Origin: CALMKX01 sp036274895
GTDB taxonomy: Bacteria; Acidobacteriota; Thermoanaerobaculia; Multivoradales; SZUA-115
Direction: 5' to 3'
Assembly (NCBI GenBank): GCA_036274895.1
Contig: DASUEU010000014.1
Span: forward strand, 1 to 64,000
Length of the DNA: 64,000 nucleotides
Made by a program: the position numbers and the translations under genes. Within the stretch, counting starts at the first letter, position 1. The number at the start of each line of letters is the position of its first letter. The notes below the pieces were generated by a model. The model worked only from the letters and a program-made list of their open reading frames with translations, had not been told where the DNA came from and did no database searches. Shown piece by piece: positions 1 to 8,997 of the stretch.

Positions 1-856
1 AGCCGTCGTCGTTGGGGCAGCCGCGGGGCAGCTCGCGGTCCTCGTACTCGAAGGCGTAGGAGGCTTGCGTGCCGTCGAACTGCGGCACCTTCACCTCGGC
101 CACCACCTTGCCGAGGGTGACGCCCACGCGGTGGTCGTAGATCACCTCGACCTGGCGGCCGTGGGCATCGGTGGCCACCCAGCCGTCCTCGGTGTGCGCA
201 AGCGAGAGACCCACGCCCGAGCGGTTCTCCCGCCGCACCAGCCGGCCGAGCACGTCGAAGGAGTCCACCGTGCCGTCGGGGTGCTCCAGCCGGTAGGGCG
301 GGCTGGCCCCGGGCGTCCAGGTCAGTCGCAGGAAGGAGCCGTCGAGGGTGTAGGTCACCACGGTGCTGCCAGCGGCGGGCAGGGGCGTGCTGGGGCCGTT
401 GGGGCTCTGGAAAGCTCCCACCTGGTCAGCGAAGGGGTGGTGGGCCCCGTCCGGACCCACGTAGGCCACGAACTGGGTGTGATTGCTGGGGTGATGGGCC
501 GGCACCAGCTCGCCGAGCGAGAGCCGCCAGCCAATGCCGGCGTTGAAGGTCGGGTTGGGTTCGGCGTAGCCGATGCCGGGTGAGACCGGGATGCGCCACT
601 CCCAGAGGTTGGAGTTGTAGACCAGGGTCAGGCCGAAGGAGAGGTCGGCGGCCAGGGGCAGGCTGGGGCCGATGGGCAAGGTGACGATCAAGCCGCCGTT
701 GAAGGCGTTGACGCTGTCGATCTCACCCAGGTGGTACGCCTTCTCCGGGGCGAAGCCGTGCTCCTTGTTGGGATGCTGCTGGGCCGCGAGGGGTAAGGCC
801 AGCAGGGCGAGAAGGGCGAAGGCCGCGGGGGTGCGGAGGTTGGCGGCGCGGCTCAC
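1..856 (-). CDS. RHS/YD-repeat-like secreted protein, N-terminal part (runs off the window)
   Basis: The reading frame opens with GTG at 856 and is open to the window edge, giving about 285 residues of the N-terminus. Residues 1-22 form a signal peptide (ALLALLALPLAAQ-like core). The body matches the N-terminal region of RHS-type proteins: a 'LTYNSNLWEW' type strand, 'NAGIGWRLSLGEL', 'YVGPDGAHHPF', 'RLEHPDGTVDSFDVLGRLV' and 'DAHGRQVEVIYD'. These patterns of scaffold strands precede the YD shell in RHS family members (established for the family); the shell and any C-terminal toxin lie outside the window. The GTG overlaps the TGA of the upstream gene by four bases (GTGA), so the two are probably translated together. 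Surface or secreted location is inferred from the signal peptide. Confidence 0.75.
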   Translation of the reverse strand, partial: MSRAANLRTPAAFALLALLALPLAAQQHPNKEHGFAPEKAYHLGEIDSVNAFNGGLIVTLPIGPSLPLAADLSFGLTLVYNSNLWEWRIPVSPGIGYAEPNPTFNAGIGWRLSLGELVPAHHPSNHTQFVAYVGPDGAHHPFADQVGAFQSPNGPSTPLPAAGSTVVTYTLDGSFLRLTWTPGASPPYRLEHPDGTVDSFDVLGRLVRRENRSGVGLSLAHTEDGWVATDAHGRQVEVIYDHRVGVTLGKVVAEVKVPQFDGTQASYAFEYEDRELPRGCPNDDG

Positions 857-1500
857 GGGATCACCCCTTCCCAGACCTCCAACCACTCCGGGGCGAGGGC
901 CAGCACCGTGTCCCCGGCCGCGAGCGACCCCGGCAGGGGGGTGGAACCGGCGAGCGTCGTCCAGCCGGTCCACTCGACCTGAGCCTGGCCGTCCGCCCCC
1001 TGGTCGGGGGACCCGGCGGCCCCTTCCTGCACGCCCACCGCCCAGGCGCCCACCTGGGGACGAACCATCAGGGTCAGTGCCCAGGGTCGCGGCACCGTGA
1101 GCGTGGAGAGCTGCTCACCGTGGCCTTCGGTGTAGGAGCCGGCCGGGAACTTGCGCACCGGCGCCTCGAAGCCGCCGAGGGTGGCCACAGCCCCCTCCCC
1201 CGAGCCCACTACCACCCCGACCACTACCGTCTTGAACGGCAGGGGGAAGCCCGCATCCCAGGTGGCCGAGCCGTCTTCGTTGGCATCGATCGCCACGCCT
1301 TGGAAGGTGTGGGTGACCCCATGGTAGGCGTGCTCCACCCGGGCGGCGCCGACCAGGGCCACCGAGCTGCCGGGCGGCATCTGGTCCACCGTGATCGTCG
1401 AGCCGGCCCAGCGGATGAGGACGCCGGCGCTCGCCGGGGTGGTCGATCCCAGGGCCAACAAGGTCGAGAGGAAGACGAGGCGGAAAGGCGCGAGTGTCAT
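853..1500 (-). CDS. secreted protein of unknown function, coupled to the RHS-like gene
   Basis: The chosen start is the ATG at 1500, because GGAG lies 8 bases upstream and the protein then opens with a clean signal peptide (MTLAPFRLVFLSTLLALG, cleaved after PASA). An ATG five codons upstream is possible. The mature protein, about 195 residues, is Gly/Val/Ala-rich with alternating beta-strand patterns such as 'FKTVVVGVVVGSGEG' and ends 'EWLEVWEGVIP'. No known domain was recognised. Its TGA overlaps the GTG of the RHS-like gene, so it may be an exported partner of that protein. The coding assignment rests on the signal peptide, the ribosome binding site and the coupling. Confidence 0.65.
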   Translation of the reverse strand: MTLAPFRLVFLSTLLALGSTTPASAGVLIRWAGSTITVDQMPPGSSVALVGAARVEHAYHGVTHTFQGVAIDANEDGSATWDAGFPLPFKTVVVGVVVGSGEGAVATLGGFEAPVRKFPAGSYTEGHGEQLSTLTVPRPWALTLMVRPQVGAWAVGVQEGAAGSPDQGADGQAQVEWTGWTTLAGSTPLPGSLAAGDTVLALAPEWLEVWEGVIP

Positions 1501-1723
1501 GCGGGCGGTCTCCATGTCCGGGTGAGCGGAGGCAGTCCGCTCTTGATCCTGTTGACGAGGAGAGTGCGAGGGATCCCTCACCGGGTTCGACGGATGAGGG
1601 GCGGGACTTTCCCCAGAGCTGGTGGGCACCCGCCGCTTGTCGTCCTATCGCCAATGCACCGGGGGTCGCGATGGCTCACGAAGATACCCGAGCCTCCGTC
1701 CCTTGGCGCGAGGGCAGCCGCGA

Positions 1724-1729
1724 TAGGCT
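1724..1729 (+). promoter_or_regulatory. -10-like box TAGGCT for the MscS operon
   Basis: TAGGCT lies 10 bases before the ATG at 1740. No ribosome binding site is visible in between and no good -35 is seen. It resembles the boxes before tsaB, mutS and the 51.1 kb TPR gene, so the transcript may be leaderless or nearly so (inference). Confidence 0.35.
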
Positions 1730-1739
1730 CTGCCCCGCA

Positions 1740-4130
1740 ATGAAGCTCCTCCGCCATGGCCTCCTGCCAGGTCTCGCCCTCGTGGCGGCCGGCGCCCTCG
1801 CCGGCCAGGAGTCGAGCCCCGGCCCTGCGGCGCCGGCAGCTCCGGTTCCCGAGCCTGCACTGCCGAGTGTGTTGGAGGTCGTGCCCCAGGTGCTGGCGCT
1901 GGAGCAGGAGGCGCGGGTGGCCCGGCAGCAGCTGGGGAGGGTGACGGGGGCCGGCTCGTTCGAGGCGGAGGCCGCCGAGGTGGAGGAGCGGCTCGGCGAG
2001 CTGCGCCGGGGGCTCGAGGCCCTGCCCCGGCGCGGCCCTTCGAGCGGCGACGAGATTCTCTTGCTGCGGCGGCGCATCGACGAGCAGCGCACCGAGGTCG
2101 AGAGCCTGCTCGAGCAGGTCAGCTCCCGGGCGGCGAGCCTCGGCGAGATGATCGAGCGCTGGCGCGAGCGCAAGGAGCGCTTCGCCGGCTGGCAGGACCG
2201 GCTGGCGAGCGACCCCGCCTATCCCTCGATCCAGGGCCGCCTCACGGCCGGGCGGCGCCACATCGGGGAACTGCTCGGCGACCTGGAGAGGGCGGTGCCG
2301 GCCCTGGTCGGGCGGCAGCAGCACCTGCGCGACCTGATGCTGGACGCCGACGACATGCTGCTCGAGGTCCGGCGCCTGCGCTCGGAGTGGCGGCGCAGCC
2401 TGCTGCGCGCCGGTGAGCCGGCGATGTGGCAGCCGGCCTTCGGCCAGTCTCTGGCCGCGGCCTCTCGCGACGGCTTCGCGCCGGCGGGTGCATTCGCGGC
2501 CGAGGTCGGCCGGCCGACCCTGGGCGAGGGGCTGCGCTGGCTCCTCGCTCTGGTGCTGGGGGTGACGGTCGCTTGGGGGCTGCGGCGGTTCCACAGCTGG
2601 GCGGCACCGGAGGACCCGGCCCGCCGCCTGCTGGCCCACCCGGGGGCGGTGGCCTTCTTCCTCTCCGTGATCACCGCCGTGTCCGCCCGGCCCTTCGGCC
2701 CGGGCTGGCCGGACCTGCTGCGCGCCGTGCTGCTCGCCGCCGCCATCTCCCTGCTCGCGGCCTCCATCCAGCGCGGCTGGCACCGGCGCCTGGCGGTCTA
2801 CCTGCTGGCCGCCGGCCTGCTGGCCCAGGCGAGCCTCGAAGCCTTCGCCGTGGCGGCGCCCCTCTATCGGCTGGTGGTTCTCGGCTTCGCGGTCCTGGCC
2901 CTTCCCCTGGTGCTGGTGGTGGTGCGGAAAGAGGTGCGGCGCAGCGAAGGCCGGCGGACACCGTTTCTCGCCGTGGCCCGCCTGGGGGCGGTCGGCCTCG
3001 CCTCCCTGGCCGTGGCGGAGCTGGTGGGCTACCACGCCCTGGGGCGCTGGCTGTGGAAGTCCCTGCTCGGCACCCTCATCCTGATCTTCGTCGCCCACTT
3101 CCTGGTGCGGCTGGTGGCCTCCCTGCTGCGCCTGGCCCTGGCCTCGCCGGCGGCCCAGAGCCGGCCCCTGCTGGCGAGCCTCGGCCCGGAGCTCGAGCGG
3201 CGGGCCACCCGGGCCGTCAAGGTGCTGGTGGTGGTGCTGGGCCTGCTGACCCTGGCCGACTTCTGGGACCTGGTCGACTCCCCTCTCCAGGCCTGGGAGC
3301 GGGCGACTTCCTTCGGCTTCACGGCGGGCGGCAGCCGGTTCACCCTCGCCAATCTGCTCCTGGCCGCCGGCGTCCTCTACGCGGCCTTGCTCGTTTCCTG
3401 GCTGCTGCGCACCACGCTCGAGGAGGCAGTGGGCAAGCGCGGGGACTTCGATCCCGGGGCGCGAGAGTCGGCGAAGACCCTGCTGCACTACGGCCTGATC
3501 ACCATCGGCTTCCTGCTCGCCCTGTCTTTCGCCGGGGTCGACCTGCGCAACGTCACCATCCTCGCCGGCGCCCTGGGGGTCGGCCTCGGCTTTGGCCTCC
3601 AGAACATCTTCAACAACTTCGTCAGCGGCATGATCCTGCTCTTCGAGCGCCCCGTGCGCCAGGGTGACCTGGTGGAGGTGGGGGGAGACCTGGGCACCGT
3701 GCGCCGCATCGGCCTGCGCTCGACGGTGCTCGAGACCGTGGACCGGTCCGAGATCGTGGTGCCCAACAGCCAGCTGATCTCGGAGAAGGTCACCAACTGG
3801 ACCCTGAGCAGCCGCAGCGCCCGGCTGGTGATCCCGGTCGGCGTGGCTTACGGTACGGACCTGGGGCGGGTGCGTGAGGTGCTGGAGGAGGTCGCGGTCG
3901 CCCATCCGGGCGTGCTGGCGGATCCCCCTCCGGTGGCCGTGCCCCTCTCCTTCGGCGACAGCGCGATCCAGTGCGAGCTGAGGGTGTGGGTCGCCAACGC
4001 CGACGATCGCCCCCGCCTCCTGGGCGCCCTGATCGAGCGCGTCGGGCAGCGCTTCGCCGAGGAAGGCATCGCCATTCCCTTCCCCCAGGTCGACGTCCAC
4101 CTCGTGCGGGACGCAGAGGAGAAGACATGA
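1740..4130 (+). CDS. MscS-family mechanosensitive ion channel with periplasmic coiled-coil domain
   Basis: This is a 796-residue protein of the large MscS/MscK type, an inner-membrane channel that opens on hypo-osmotic shock. The start at 1740 gives a signal peptide (MKLLRHGLLPGLALVAAGAL). Residues about 25-250 are a charged, helical periplasmic region rich in Glu/Arg/Leu. Several membrane helices follow between about 265 and 590. The pore helix and MscS core lie near residues 605-640 (GALGVGLGFGLQNIFNNFVS, then GMILLFERPVRQGD). The beta domain follows (VEVGGDLGTVRRIGLRSTV) with the VPNSQLIS motif, and the alpha/beta C-terminus ends at about 790. It is the first gene of an operon, and its TGA overlaps the next ATG. 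Family assignment is firm; the gating stimulus is inferred from the family. Confidence 0.92.
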   Translation: MKLLRHGLLPGLALVAAGALAGQESSPGPAAPAAPVPEPALPSVLEVVPQVLALEQEARVARQQLGRVTGAGSFEAEAAEVEERLGELRRGLEALPRRGPSSGDEILLLRRRIDEQRTEVESLLEQVSSRAASLGEMIERWRERKERFAGWQDRLASDPAYPSIQGRLTAGRRHIGELLGDLERAVPALVGRQQHLRDLMLDADDMLLEVRRLRSEWRRSLLRAGEPAMWQPAFGQSLAAASRDGFAPAGAFAAEVGRPTLGEGLRWLLALVLGVTVAWGLRRFHSWAAPEDPARRLLAHPGAVAFFLSVITAVSARPFGPGWPDLLRAVLLAAAISLLAASIQRGWHRRLAVYLLAAGLLAQASLEAFAVAAPLYRLVVLGFAVLALPLVLVVVRKEVRRSEGRRTPFLAVARLGAVGLASLAVAELVGYHALGRWLWKSLLGTLILIFVAHFLVRLVASLLRLALASPAAQSRPLLASLGPELERRATRAVKVLVVVLGLLTLADFWDLVDSPLQAWERATSFGFTAGGSRFTLANLLLAAGVLYAALLVSWLLRTTLEEAVGKRGDFDPGARESAKTLLHYGLITIGFLLALSFAGVDLRNVTILAGALGVGLGFGLQNIFNNFVSGMILLFERPVRQGDLVEVGGDLGTVRRIGLRSTVLETVDRSEIVVPNSQLISEKVTNWTLSSRSARLVIPVGVAYGTDLGRVREVLEEVAVAHPGVLADPPPVAVPLSFGDSAIQCELRVWVANADDRPRLLGALIERVGQRFAEEGIAIPFPQVDVHLVRDAEEKT

Positions 4131-6655
4131 AGCTCGTGCTTTCGCAAAGCACCCGCCGGGCCCTGACTGTGCTGGTCCTCCTGGCCGCGCCGGCCGCCAC
4201 GGCGCCCGGCAAGGCCGTCGCAAGGGCCGAGGAGCGCATCGCCGCCAAGGTCCAGGGTCTCGCGGCGAAGAAGGGCCTGCTGACTATCTACCCCGACCCC
4301 CGCCACGGCCGGCTCTGGCTGGAGCTGCCGGCCCCGGGGCCGGATGGGGTGGTGGGCTCCTACCTCTACGTCCACGGCCTGCTGCGCGGCGTGGGCTCGA
4401 ACCCCATCGGCCTGGACCGCGGCCAGCTGGGCACCGCCCGGGTGCTGACCCTGCGGCGGCTGGGGCCCCGCGTCCTCTTCGAGCAGGAGAACCTGCGCTA
4501 CCGGGCCGTCTCCGACAATCCGGCCGAGCGCCGGGCCATGGCCGAGTCCTTCGCCGGCTCGGTGCTGTGGGCCGGGGAGATCGCCGCCGAGGAGCCGGAC
4601 GGCCGCATCTTGATCGACCTGTCGGGATTCCTGCTGCGGGACGCCCATGGAGTGGTCGCCACGCTCAAGCAGGCGGGGGAGGGCAGCTTCAGCCTCGACC
4701 CCAGCCGCAGCGCCATCGACCTCGGCGGCTGCCTGGCCTTTCCGGACAACCTCGAGCTGGAGGCCCTGCTGACCTTCGCCGGCAACGAGCCCGGCCCGGA
4801 ACTGGCGGCCACGGTGCCGGCGCCCCAGTCCGTCACCGTGGTCCAGCATCAGTCCCTGATCCGCTTGCCGGACGCCGGTTACACGCCGCGGCTCTTCGAC
4901 CCCCGCACCGGCTCCTACGCCGAGACCTTCGCCGACTACGCCGTGCCTCTCGACCGGCCGATCGAGCGGCGCTACCTGGTGCGCCATCGGCTGCAGAAGG
5001 TGGATCCTACGGCGGCGCGCTCGGCGGTCAAGAAGCCGATCGTCTACTACGTCGATCAGGGTGCTCCGGAGCCGGTGCGCTCGGCCCTGGTCGAGGGAGC
5101 GCGCTGGTGGGCGCGGGCTTTCGAGGAGGCGGGCTTCCTCGACGCCTACCGCGTGGAGCTGCTGCCGGAGGGCGCCCATCCCCTGGATGTGCGCTACAAC
5201 GTCATCCAGTGGGTGCACCGTGCCACGCGCGGCTGGTCCTACGGCGGGGGAGTGATCGACCCGCGCACCGGCGAGATGGTCAAGGGCCACGTCACCCTGG
5301 GCTCGTTGCGGGTGCGCCAGGACCGCCTGCTCTTCGAGGGCCTGCTCGGCACGGCGCGCACCGGCAGCGGCGCTCCGGAGGACCCGGTCCAGCTGTCGCT
5401 GGCACGGATTCGCCAGCTCGCGGCCCACGAGGTGGGCCATGCCCTGGGCTTCGCCCACAACTTCGCCGCCTCGACCTGGGGCGGACGCGCTTCGGTGATG
5501 GACTACCCGGCGCCGTGGATCCGCGTCACCGTCACCGGCGACCTCGACCCCACCGATGCCTACGGGGTGGGCGTGGGGGAGTGGGACCGCCACGCGGTGC
5601 GCTACGCCTACGGTGAGTTTCCCCCTGGCACCGACGAGGCGGCGGCCCTGGCGGCGATCGCCTCCGAAGGGGTGGCCCGGGGGCTCCACTTCCTGACCGA
5701 CGAGGACGCCCGCCCCCTGGGCTCCGCCCACCCCCTGGCGCACCTCTGGGACAACGGCGAGGACGCCGCCGAGGAGTTGCTGCGCACCCTCGAGGTGCGG
5801 CGCATCGCCCTGTCGCGCTTCGGCGCCGGCAACCTCGCCGCCGGGCGGCCCCTGGCCCTGCTCGAGGAGGTCTTCGCCACGGTCTACCTGCACCACCGCT
5901 ACCAGCTGGAGGCGGCCGGCAAGCTGATCGCCGGGCTCGACTACCGCCATGCCCTGGCCGGGGACGGCGACGCCGCGGCGCGGCCGGTGCCGGCCGCGGC
6001 GCAGCGACGAGCCCTGGCCGCCGTGCTCGCCGCCCTCGAGCCGGAGCGTCTGGACGTGCCCGAGGGGGCCCTCGCCCTGCTGCTGCCGCGGCCGCCGGAG
6101 CACCCGCCCAACCGCGAGATGTTCGGCGGCGCCACCCGCCCGGCCTTCGACGCCCTGGGCGCCGCGGCGACGGCCGCCGACCTCGCCCTGGCGGTGCTGC
6201 TCGAGCCTGCCCGGGCCACTCGGCTGGTGGATCAGAGCCGCCGCGATGGCGAGCTGCCGGGCCTCGGCGAGGTGCTGGATCGCCTGAGCGAGCGGGTCTT
6301 CTCGGCAGCCGGTGCGGCGGTTTCGCCGCGCCTGGCCGAGGTGAGCCGCGCCGTCCAGGCCGCCACGGTGCGCCGGCTTGGCCAGCTGTGGCTGGACCCC
6401 CGGGCGCCCATGGCGGTCAAGGCCAGGGTCGGAGCGAGGCTGGAGCGCCTGGGCACGCAGCTGCGGGGGGCGGCGGGCGAGACCGAGCAGGCCGTGCACG
6501 ACCGGGCCCTGGGCCGTGAGATCGAGCGCCTCTTCGAGCACGGAACCGGGGCGCCGGTGGTGCTTCCCGCCGCCGCCGCGGCGCCTCCGGGCCAGCCGAT
6601 CGGTAGCCTCGCCAGCGAGGATCCGGGCTGTTCCTGGGAGGAGGCCGGGTGGTGA
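4127..6655 (+). CDS. exported zinc-dependent metalloprotease (DUF5117-like zincin)
   Basis: This 842-residue protein starts with a signal peptide (residues 1-25) and carries the zinc signature HEVGHALGFAHN at residues 434-445 (HExxHxxGxxHN), where His434, His438 and His444 would bind zinc and Glu435 acts in catalysis. 'SVMDYPAPW', a Met-turn-like stretch, follows. The N-terminal half, with 'LLTIYPDPRHGRLWLELP', 'VLFEQENLRYRA' and 'KPIVYYVDQGAPEPVRSALVEGA', matches the exported zincins annotated with DUF5117/DUF5118/DUF4953. Substrate is unknown. Its ATG overlaps the channel's TGA, and its TGA overlaps the GTG of the glutaminyl cyclase gene, so all three are coupled. A peptide-processing role with the cyclase is inference. 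Confidence 0.88.
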   Translation: MKLVLSQSTRRALTVLVLLAAPAATAPGKAVARAEERIAAKVQGLAAKKGLLTIYPDPRHGRLWLELPAPGPDGVVGSYLYVHGLLRGVGSNPIGLDRGQLGTARVLTLRRLGPRVLFEQENLRYRAVSDNPAERRAMAESFAGSVLWAGEIAAEEPDGRILIDLSGFLLRDAHGVVATLKQAGEGSFSLDPSRSAIDLGGCLAFPDNLELEALLTFAGNEPGPELAATVPAPQSVTVVQHQSLIRLPDAGYTPRLFDPRTGSYAETFADYAVPLDRPIERRYLVRHRLQKVDPTAARSAVKKPIVYYVDQGAPEPVRSALVEGARWWARAFEEAGFLDAYRVELLPEGAHPLDVRYNVIQWVHRATRGWSYGGGVIDPRTGEMVKGHVTLGSLRVRQDRLLFEGLLGTARTGSGAPEDPVQLSLARIRQLAAHEVGHALGFAHNFAASTWGGRASVMDYPAPWIRVTVTGDLDPTDAYGVGVGEWDRHAVRYAYGEFPPGTDEAAALAAIASEGVARGLHFLTDEDARPLGSAHPLAHLWDNGEDAAEELLRTLEVRRIALSRFGAGNLAAGRPLALLEEVFATVYLHHRYQLEAAGKLIAGLDYRHALAGDGDAAARPVPAAAQRRALAAVLAALEPERLDVPEGALALLLPRPPEHPPNREMFGGATRPAFDALGAAATAADLALAVLLEPARATRLVDQSRRDGELPGLGEVLDRLSERVFSAAGAAVSPRLAEVSRAVQAATVRRLGQLWLDPRAPMAVKARVGARLERLGTQLRGAAGETEQAVHDRALGREIERLFEHGTGAPVVLPAAAAAPPGQPIGSLASEDPGCSWEEAGW

Positions 6656-7476
6656 GCCGTGCCGGGAGGATCCTGCTGGGGGGACTGGCGGTGGCCGGAA
6701 TGGTCTACCTGCTGACGCGACCCGCGCCGAAGCAGGAGGCGCCCCGGCGGCCGGCGGCCCGGCCGTTCGCCGGCGGCGGCGACTGGGAGGTCGAGCTGGT
6801 CGCCGAGTACCCCCACGACGTCACGGCCTACACCCAGGGTCTGCTCTGGCACGGCGGCTCTCTCTACGAGAGCACCGGGCTCTACGGTCGCTCGACCCTG
6901 CGCCAGGTGGAGCTGTCCACCGGCACGGTGCTGCGCGAGGTGAGGCTGCCGATGGAGCTGTTCGGCGAGGGTCTGGCCCGGGTGGGGGAGAGGCTGGTGC
7001 AGCTGACCTGGCAGGAGGGCAAGGCCCTCTACTGGCACCTCGCGGACCTCAGCCGGGCCGCGGAGCGCAGCTTCACGGGCGAAGGCTGGGGGCTGTGCTG
7101 GGACGGTGCCCGCCTGGTGATGAGCGACGGCTCGGCCACCCTCACCCTGCGCGACGCCGAGTCCTTCGCCGAGACCGGCCGCATCGCGGTGACCCGGGGC
7201 GGCCGGCCCCTCGACCTCTTGAACGAGCTGGAGTGTGTCGAGGGGGTGATCTGGGCCAACGTCTACACCACCGACGAGGTGGTGCGCATCGACCCCGAGA
7301 CGGGGGCAGTGACCGCCACGGTCGACGCCTCGCTGTTGCGGGGGCTCGATCTGGGCCGGGGTGCGGAGGTGGCGAACGGCATCGCCTGGCGGCCGGAGAC
7401 GAAGACCTTCCTCCTCACCGGCAAGCGGTGGAGCAAGGTCTTCGAGGTGCGGTTCGTGCCGAAGGGGCGGAGCTAG
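6652..7476 (+). CDS. glutaminyl-peptide cyclotransferase (glutamine cyclotransferase, beta-propeller type)
   Basis: This enzyme converts N-terminal glutamine of peptides to pyroglutamate. The 274-residue protein has an N-terminal membrane anchor or signal (ILLGGLAVAGMVYLLT). The five-bladed propeller motifs of the PF05096 family follow: 'YTQGLLWHGGSLYESTGLYG', 'GEGWGLCWDG', 'RLVMSDGS', 'LNELECVEGVIWANVY' and 'NGIAW...FLLTGKRWSKVFEV'. The second of two adjacent GTG codons (6652) is chosen because it forms a GTGA overlap with the upstream gene; the GTG at 6649 is also possible. Its 3' end overlaps a convergent gene by four bases. Location is probably periplasmic and membrane-tethered. Confidence 0.88.
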   Translation: MSRAGRILLGGLAVAGMVYLLTRPAPKQEAPRRPAARPFAGGGDWEVELVAEYPHDVTAYTQGLLWHGGSLYESTGLYGRSTLRQVELSTGTVLREVRLPMELFGEGLARVGERLVQLTWQEGKALYWHLADLSRAAERSFTGEGWGLCWDGARLVMSDGSATLTLRDAESFAETGRIAVTRGGRPLDLLNELECVEGVIWANVYTTDEVVRIDPETGAVTATVDASLLRGLDLGRGAEVANGIAWRPETKTFLLTGKRWSKVFEVRFVPKGRS

Positions 7477-7817
7477 TTCGCGGCGGGGGTGGCTTCTTCG
7501 AGGATCTCGAGGTGGCCCCAGCCTTCCATCTTGCCGAGGTCGATGTCGGCGACGCAGCGCACCGGCACGCCGTCGAGCTTGAGGTTGCCGGCCAGACGGA
7601 TCTCCCCCGCGCCGTTGGCGAAGTCAGCCTTGGACAGGTCGGAATGGGCCGGATCCAGCCGGAAGCCCAGCTCGGTGCCGCCGCGGGTCTCGGTGAACTT
7701 CACGTGAACGTAGTTGCGGTCGACGGCCGCCTTGAGCTCGGTCAGCGGGTTGTCCCGCACCGCGCCCACCACGACCTTGTGCTCGCCCTTCGCCAGTTTG
7801 TACGGTAGCTCGCTCAT
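7473..7817 (-). CDS. small conserved-looking protein of unknown function
   Basis: The protein has 114 residues, no signal peptide and no membrane helix. A GGAGAG ribosome binding site precedes the ATG. The sequence looks all-beta ('KVVVGAVRDN', 'NYVHVKFTETRGGTELGFRLD', 'GEIRLAGNLKLDGVPVRCVADIDL') and ends in an acidic segment, suggesting a small cytosolic beta protein. I do not recognise the family. It is convergent with the glutaminyl cyclase gene, and the two stop codons overlap (7473-7476), so no terminator fits between them. Confidence 0.6.
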   Translation of the reverse strand: MSELPYKLAKGEHKVVVGAVRDNPLTELKAAVDRNYVHVKFTETRGGTELGFRLDPAHSDLSKADFANGAGEIRLAGNLKLDGVPVRCVADIDLGKMEGWGHLEILEEATPAAN

Positions 7818-7964
7818 CGGTCTCTCCAGGTCAAAGCCTCGCCCACCGACCTCGCAGGGTCGTGGGCTCTGCCCTGAAGAGTGCGCGCGGCGGCCGAAGT
7901 GAGACAGCGGGATGGCTCGGCGCTCCCAGGAGGGCGATCAGTTTGCTAGCATGCGGCCACTTCG

Positions 7965-8441
7965 ATGAAGCTCGAACGCAACCTGGCCTACTGGCTGCTG
8001 GTCGTGGGCAGCGGTCTATGGATCGCCACCACAGTGCTGGCTCCCATCGCCCGCGCCGAGGGTTGGGCGGTGGCGGAGTGGGCCTATCGCTTCTTTCGCC
8101 CGGTCTGCCACCAGATCCCCGGTCGTTCCTTCTTCTGTGCCGGCCATCCGCTGGCGGTCTGTCACCGCTGCCTCGGGCTTTACGTAGGGTTCTTCACCGG
8201 CCTGGTGGTCTTGCCGTATCTCCATCGACTGCGGTCCTGGCTGGTCGAGAACCCGCGCTGGGTCCTGGCCTTCATGGCCCCAATGCTCGTCGACGTGCTG
8301 GTCGTGATGAACCGCCCCTGGGATCGGTTCGCGACCGGCTTTGCTGCCGGGTTCCCCGTCGCCCTCCTGGTGTGGGCGGCCGCGGCGGATCTCTGGCATC
8401 GCTTCCATGAGAGGCGGAAGGAGAGCTATGAGCCTGGTTGA
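7965..8441 (+). CDS. DUF2085 membrane protein
   Basis: The 158-residue protein has three to four predicted membrane segments (residues 8-27, about 70-87, 97-113 and 121-142). It carries the DUF2085 hallmark 'VCHQIPGRSFFCAGHPLAVC' followed by HRCLGLY, that is CHQxP...R...C...P.AVC.RC.GxY at about residues 47-73. The clustered Cys and His suggest metal binding or redox chemistry, but the family has no proven function. Its 3' end overlaps the next gene by 14 bases, so the two are probably co-transcribed. Confidence 0.85.
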   Translation: MKLERNLAYWLLVVGSGLWIATTVLAPIARAEGWAVAEWAYRFFRPVCHQIPGRSFFCAGHPLAVCHRCLGLYVGFFTGLVVLPYLHRLRSWLVENPRWVLAFMAPMLVDVLVVMNRPWDRFATGFAAGFPVALLVWAAAADLWHRFHERRKESYEPG

Positions 8442-8997
8442 TCAGAGGATGATGCGGCCGGCCCTGATCGGCGGCGCGGCCCTGGGTGTGGCCTCGGCCA
8501 TCCCGTTCCTGAACTGTCTGAACTGTGCCTGCTGCGCCCTGGTGATCGCCGGTGGCATGCTGGCGGCCTACCTCTACTTCAAAGATATGCCGGCCCCGGC
8601 CTCCCCGCCCTACGGTGACGCAGCCCTGCTCGGCGCCCTGACCGGCATCTTCGGGGCGGTGATCTCGACCATCGTCCAACTGCCCTTCACCTTCCTGATG
8701 TCGGGCATGAACGCCCGCAGCCGGGAGCAGATCGAGCAGATGATGTCCCGCGACGAGGTTCCCGAAGCGCTCAAGGGCGTGCTCAACATGATGGCGTCGA
8801 GCGGCGCCGGCACGGTTGCCGGGGTGCTGATCGGGCTCGCCTTCTCCCTCGTGCTGTTCTCGATCTTCGCCATGATCGGCGCCCTGATCTACGTGGCGGC
8901 CTTCGGCAAGAAGGGCCAGCCCATGCCGCCGGCCCCTCCGCCGGTGACGCCGATGCCGCCCGAGCCGCCGCCGGCGCCGCCGACGTGGCAGCAGTAG
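8428..8997 (+). CDS. uncharacterised membrane protein with N-terminal Cys cluster
   Basis: The protein has 189 residues. The ATG at 8428 is preceded by AAGGAGAG. It has about four membrane segments. The first is preceded by 'FLNCLNCACCALVIAGG', four cysteines in seven positions, and glycine-rich 'LGALTGIFGAVISTIVQLPF' follows. The C-terminus is a Pro-rich tail (PMPPAPPPVTPMPP). Similar membrane proteins with an N-C-L-N-C-x-C-C motif are common in Acidobacteria-like genomes and lack a function. It sits between the DUF2085 gene and murJ with overlaps on both sides, so it is part of that operon. Confidence 0.75.
   Translation: MSLVDQRMMRPALIGGAALGVASAIPFLNCLNCACCALVIAGGMLAAYLYFKDMPAPASPPYGDAALLGALTGIFGAVISTIVQLPFTFLMSGMNARSREQIEQMMSRDEVPEALKGVLNMMASSGAGTVAGVLIGLAFSLVLFSIFAMIGALIYVAAFGKKGQPMPPAPPPVTPMPPEPPPAPPTWQQ

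Noticed and set aside
3848..6541. Long minus-strand open frame opposite the MscS and zincin genes
   Set aside because: GC-rich codons on the other strand create stop-free antisense frames; no domain is visible.
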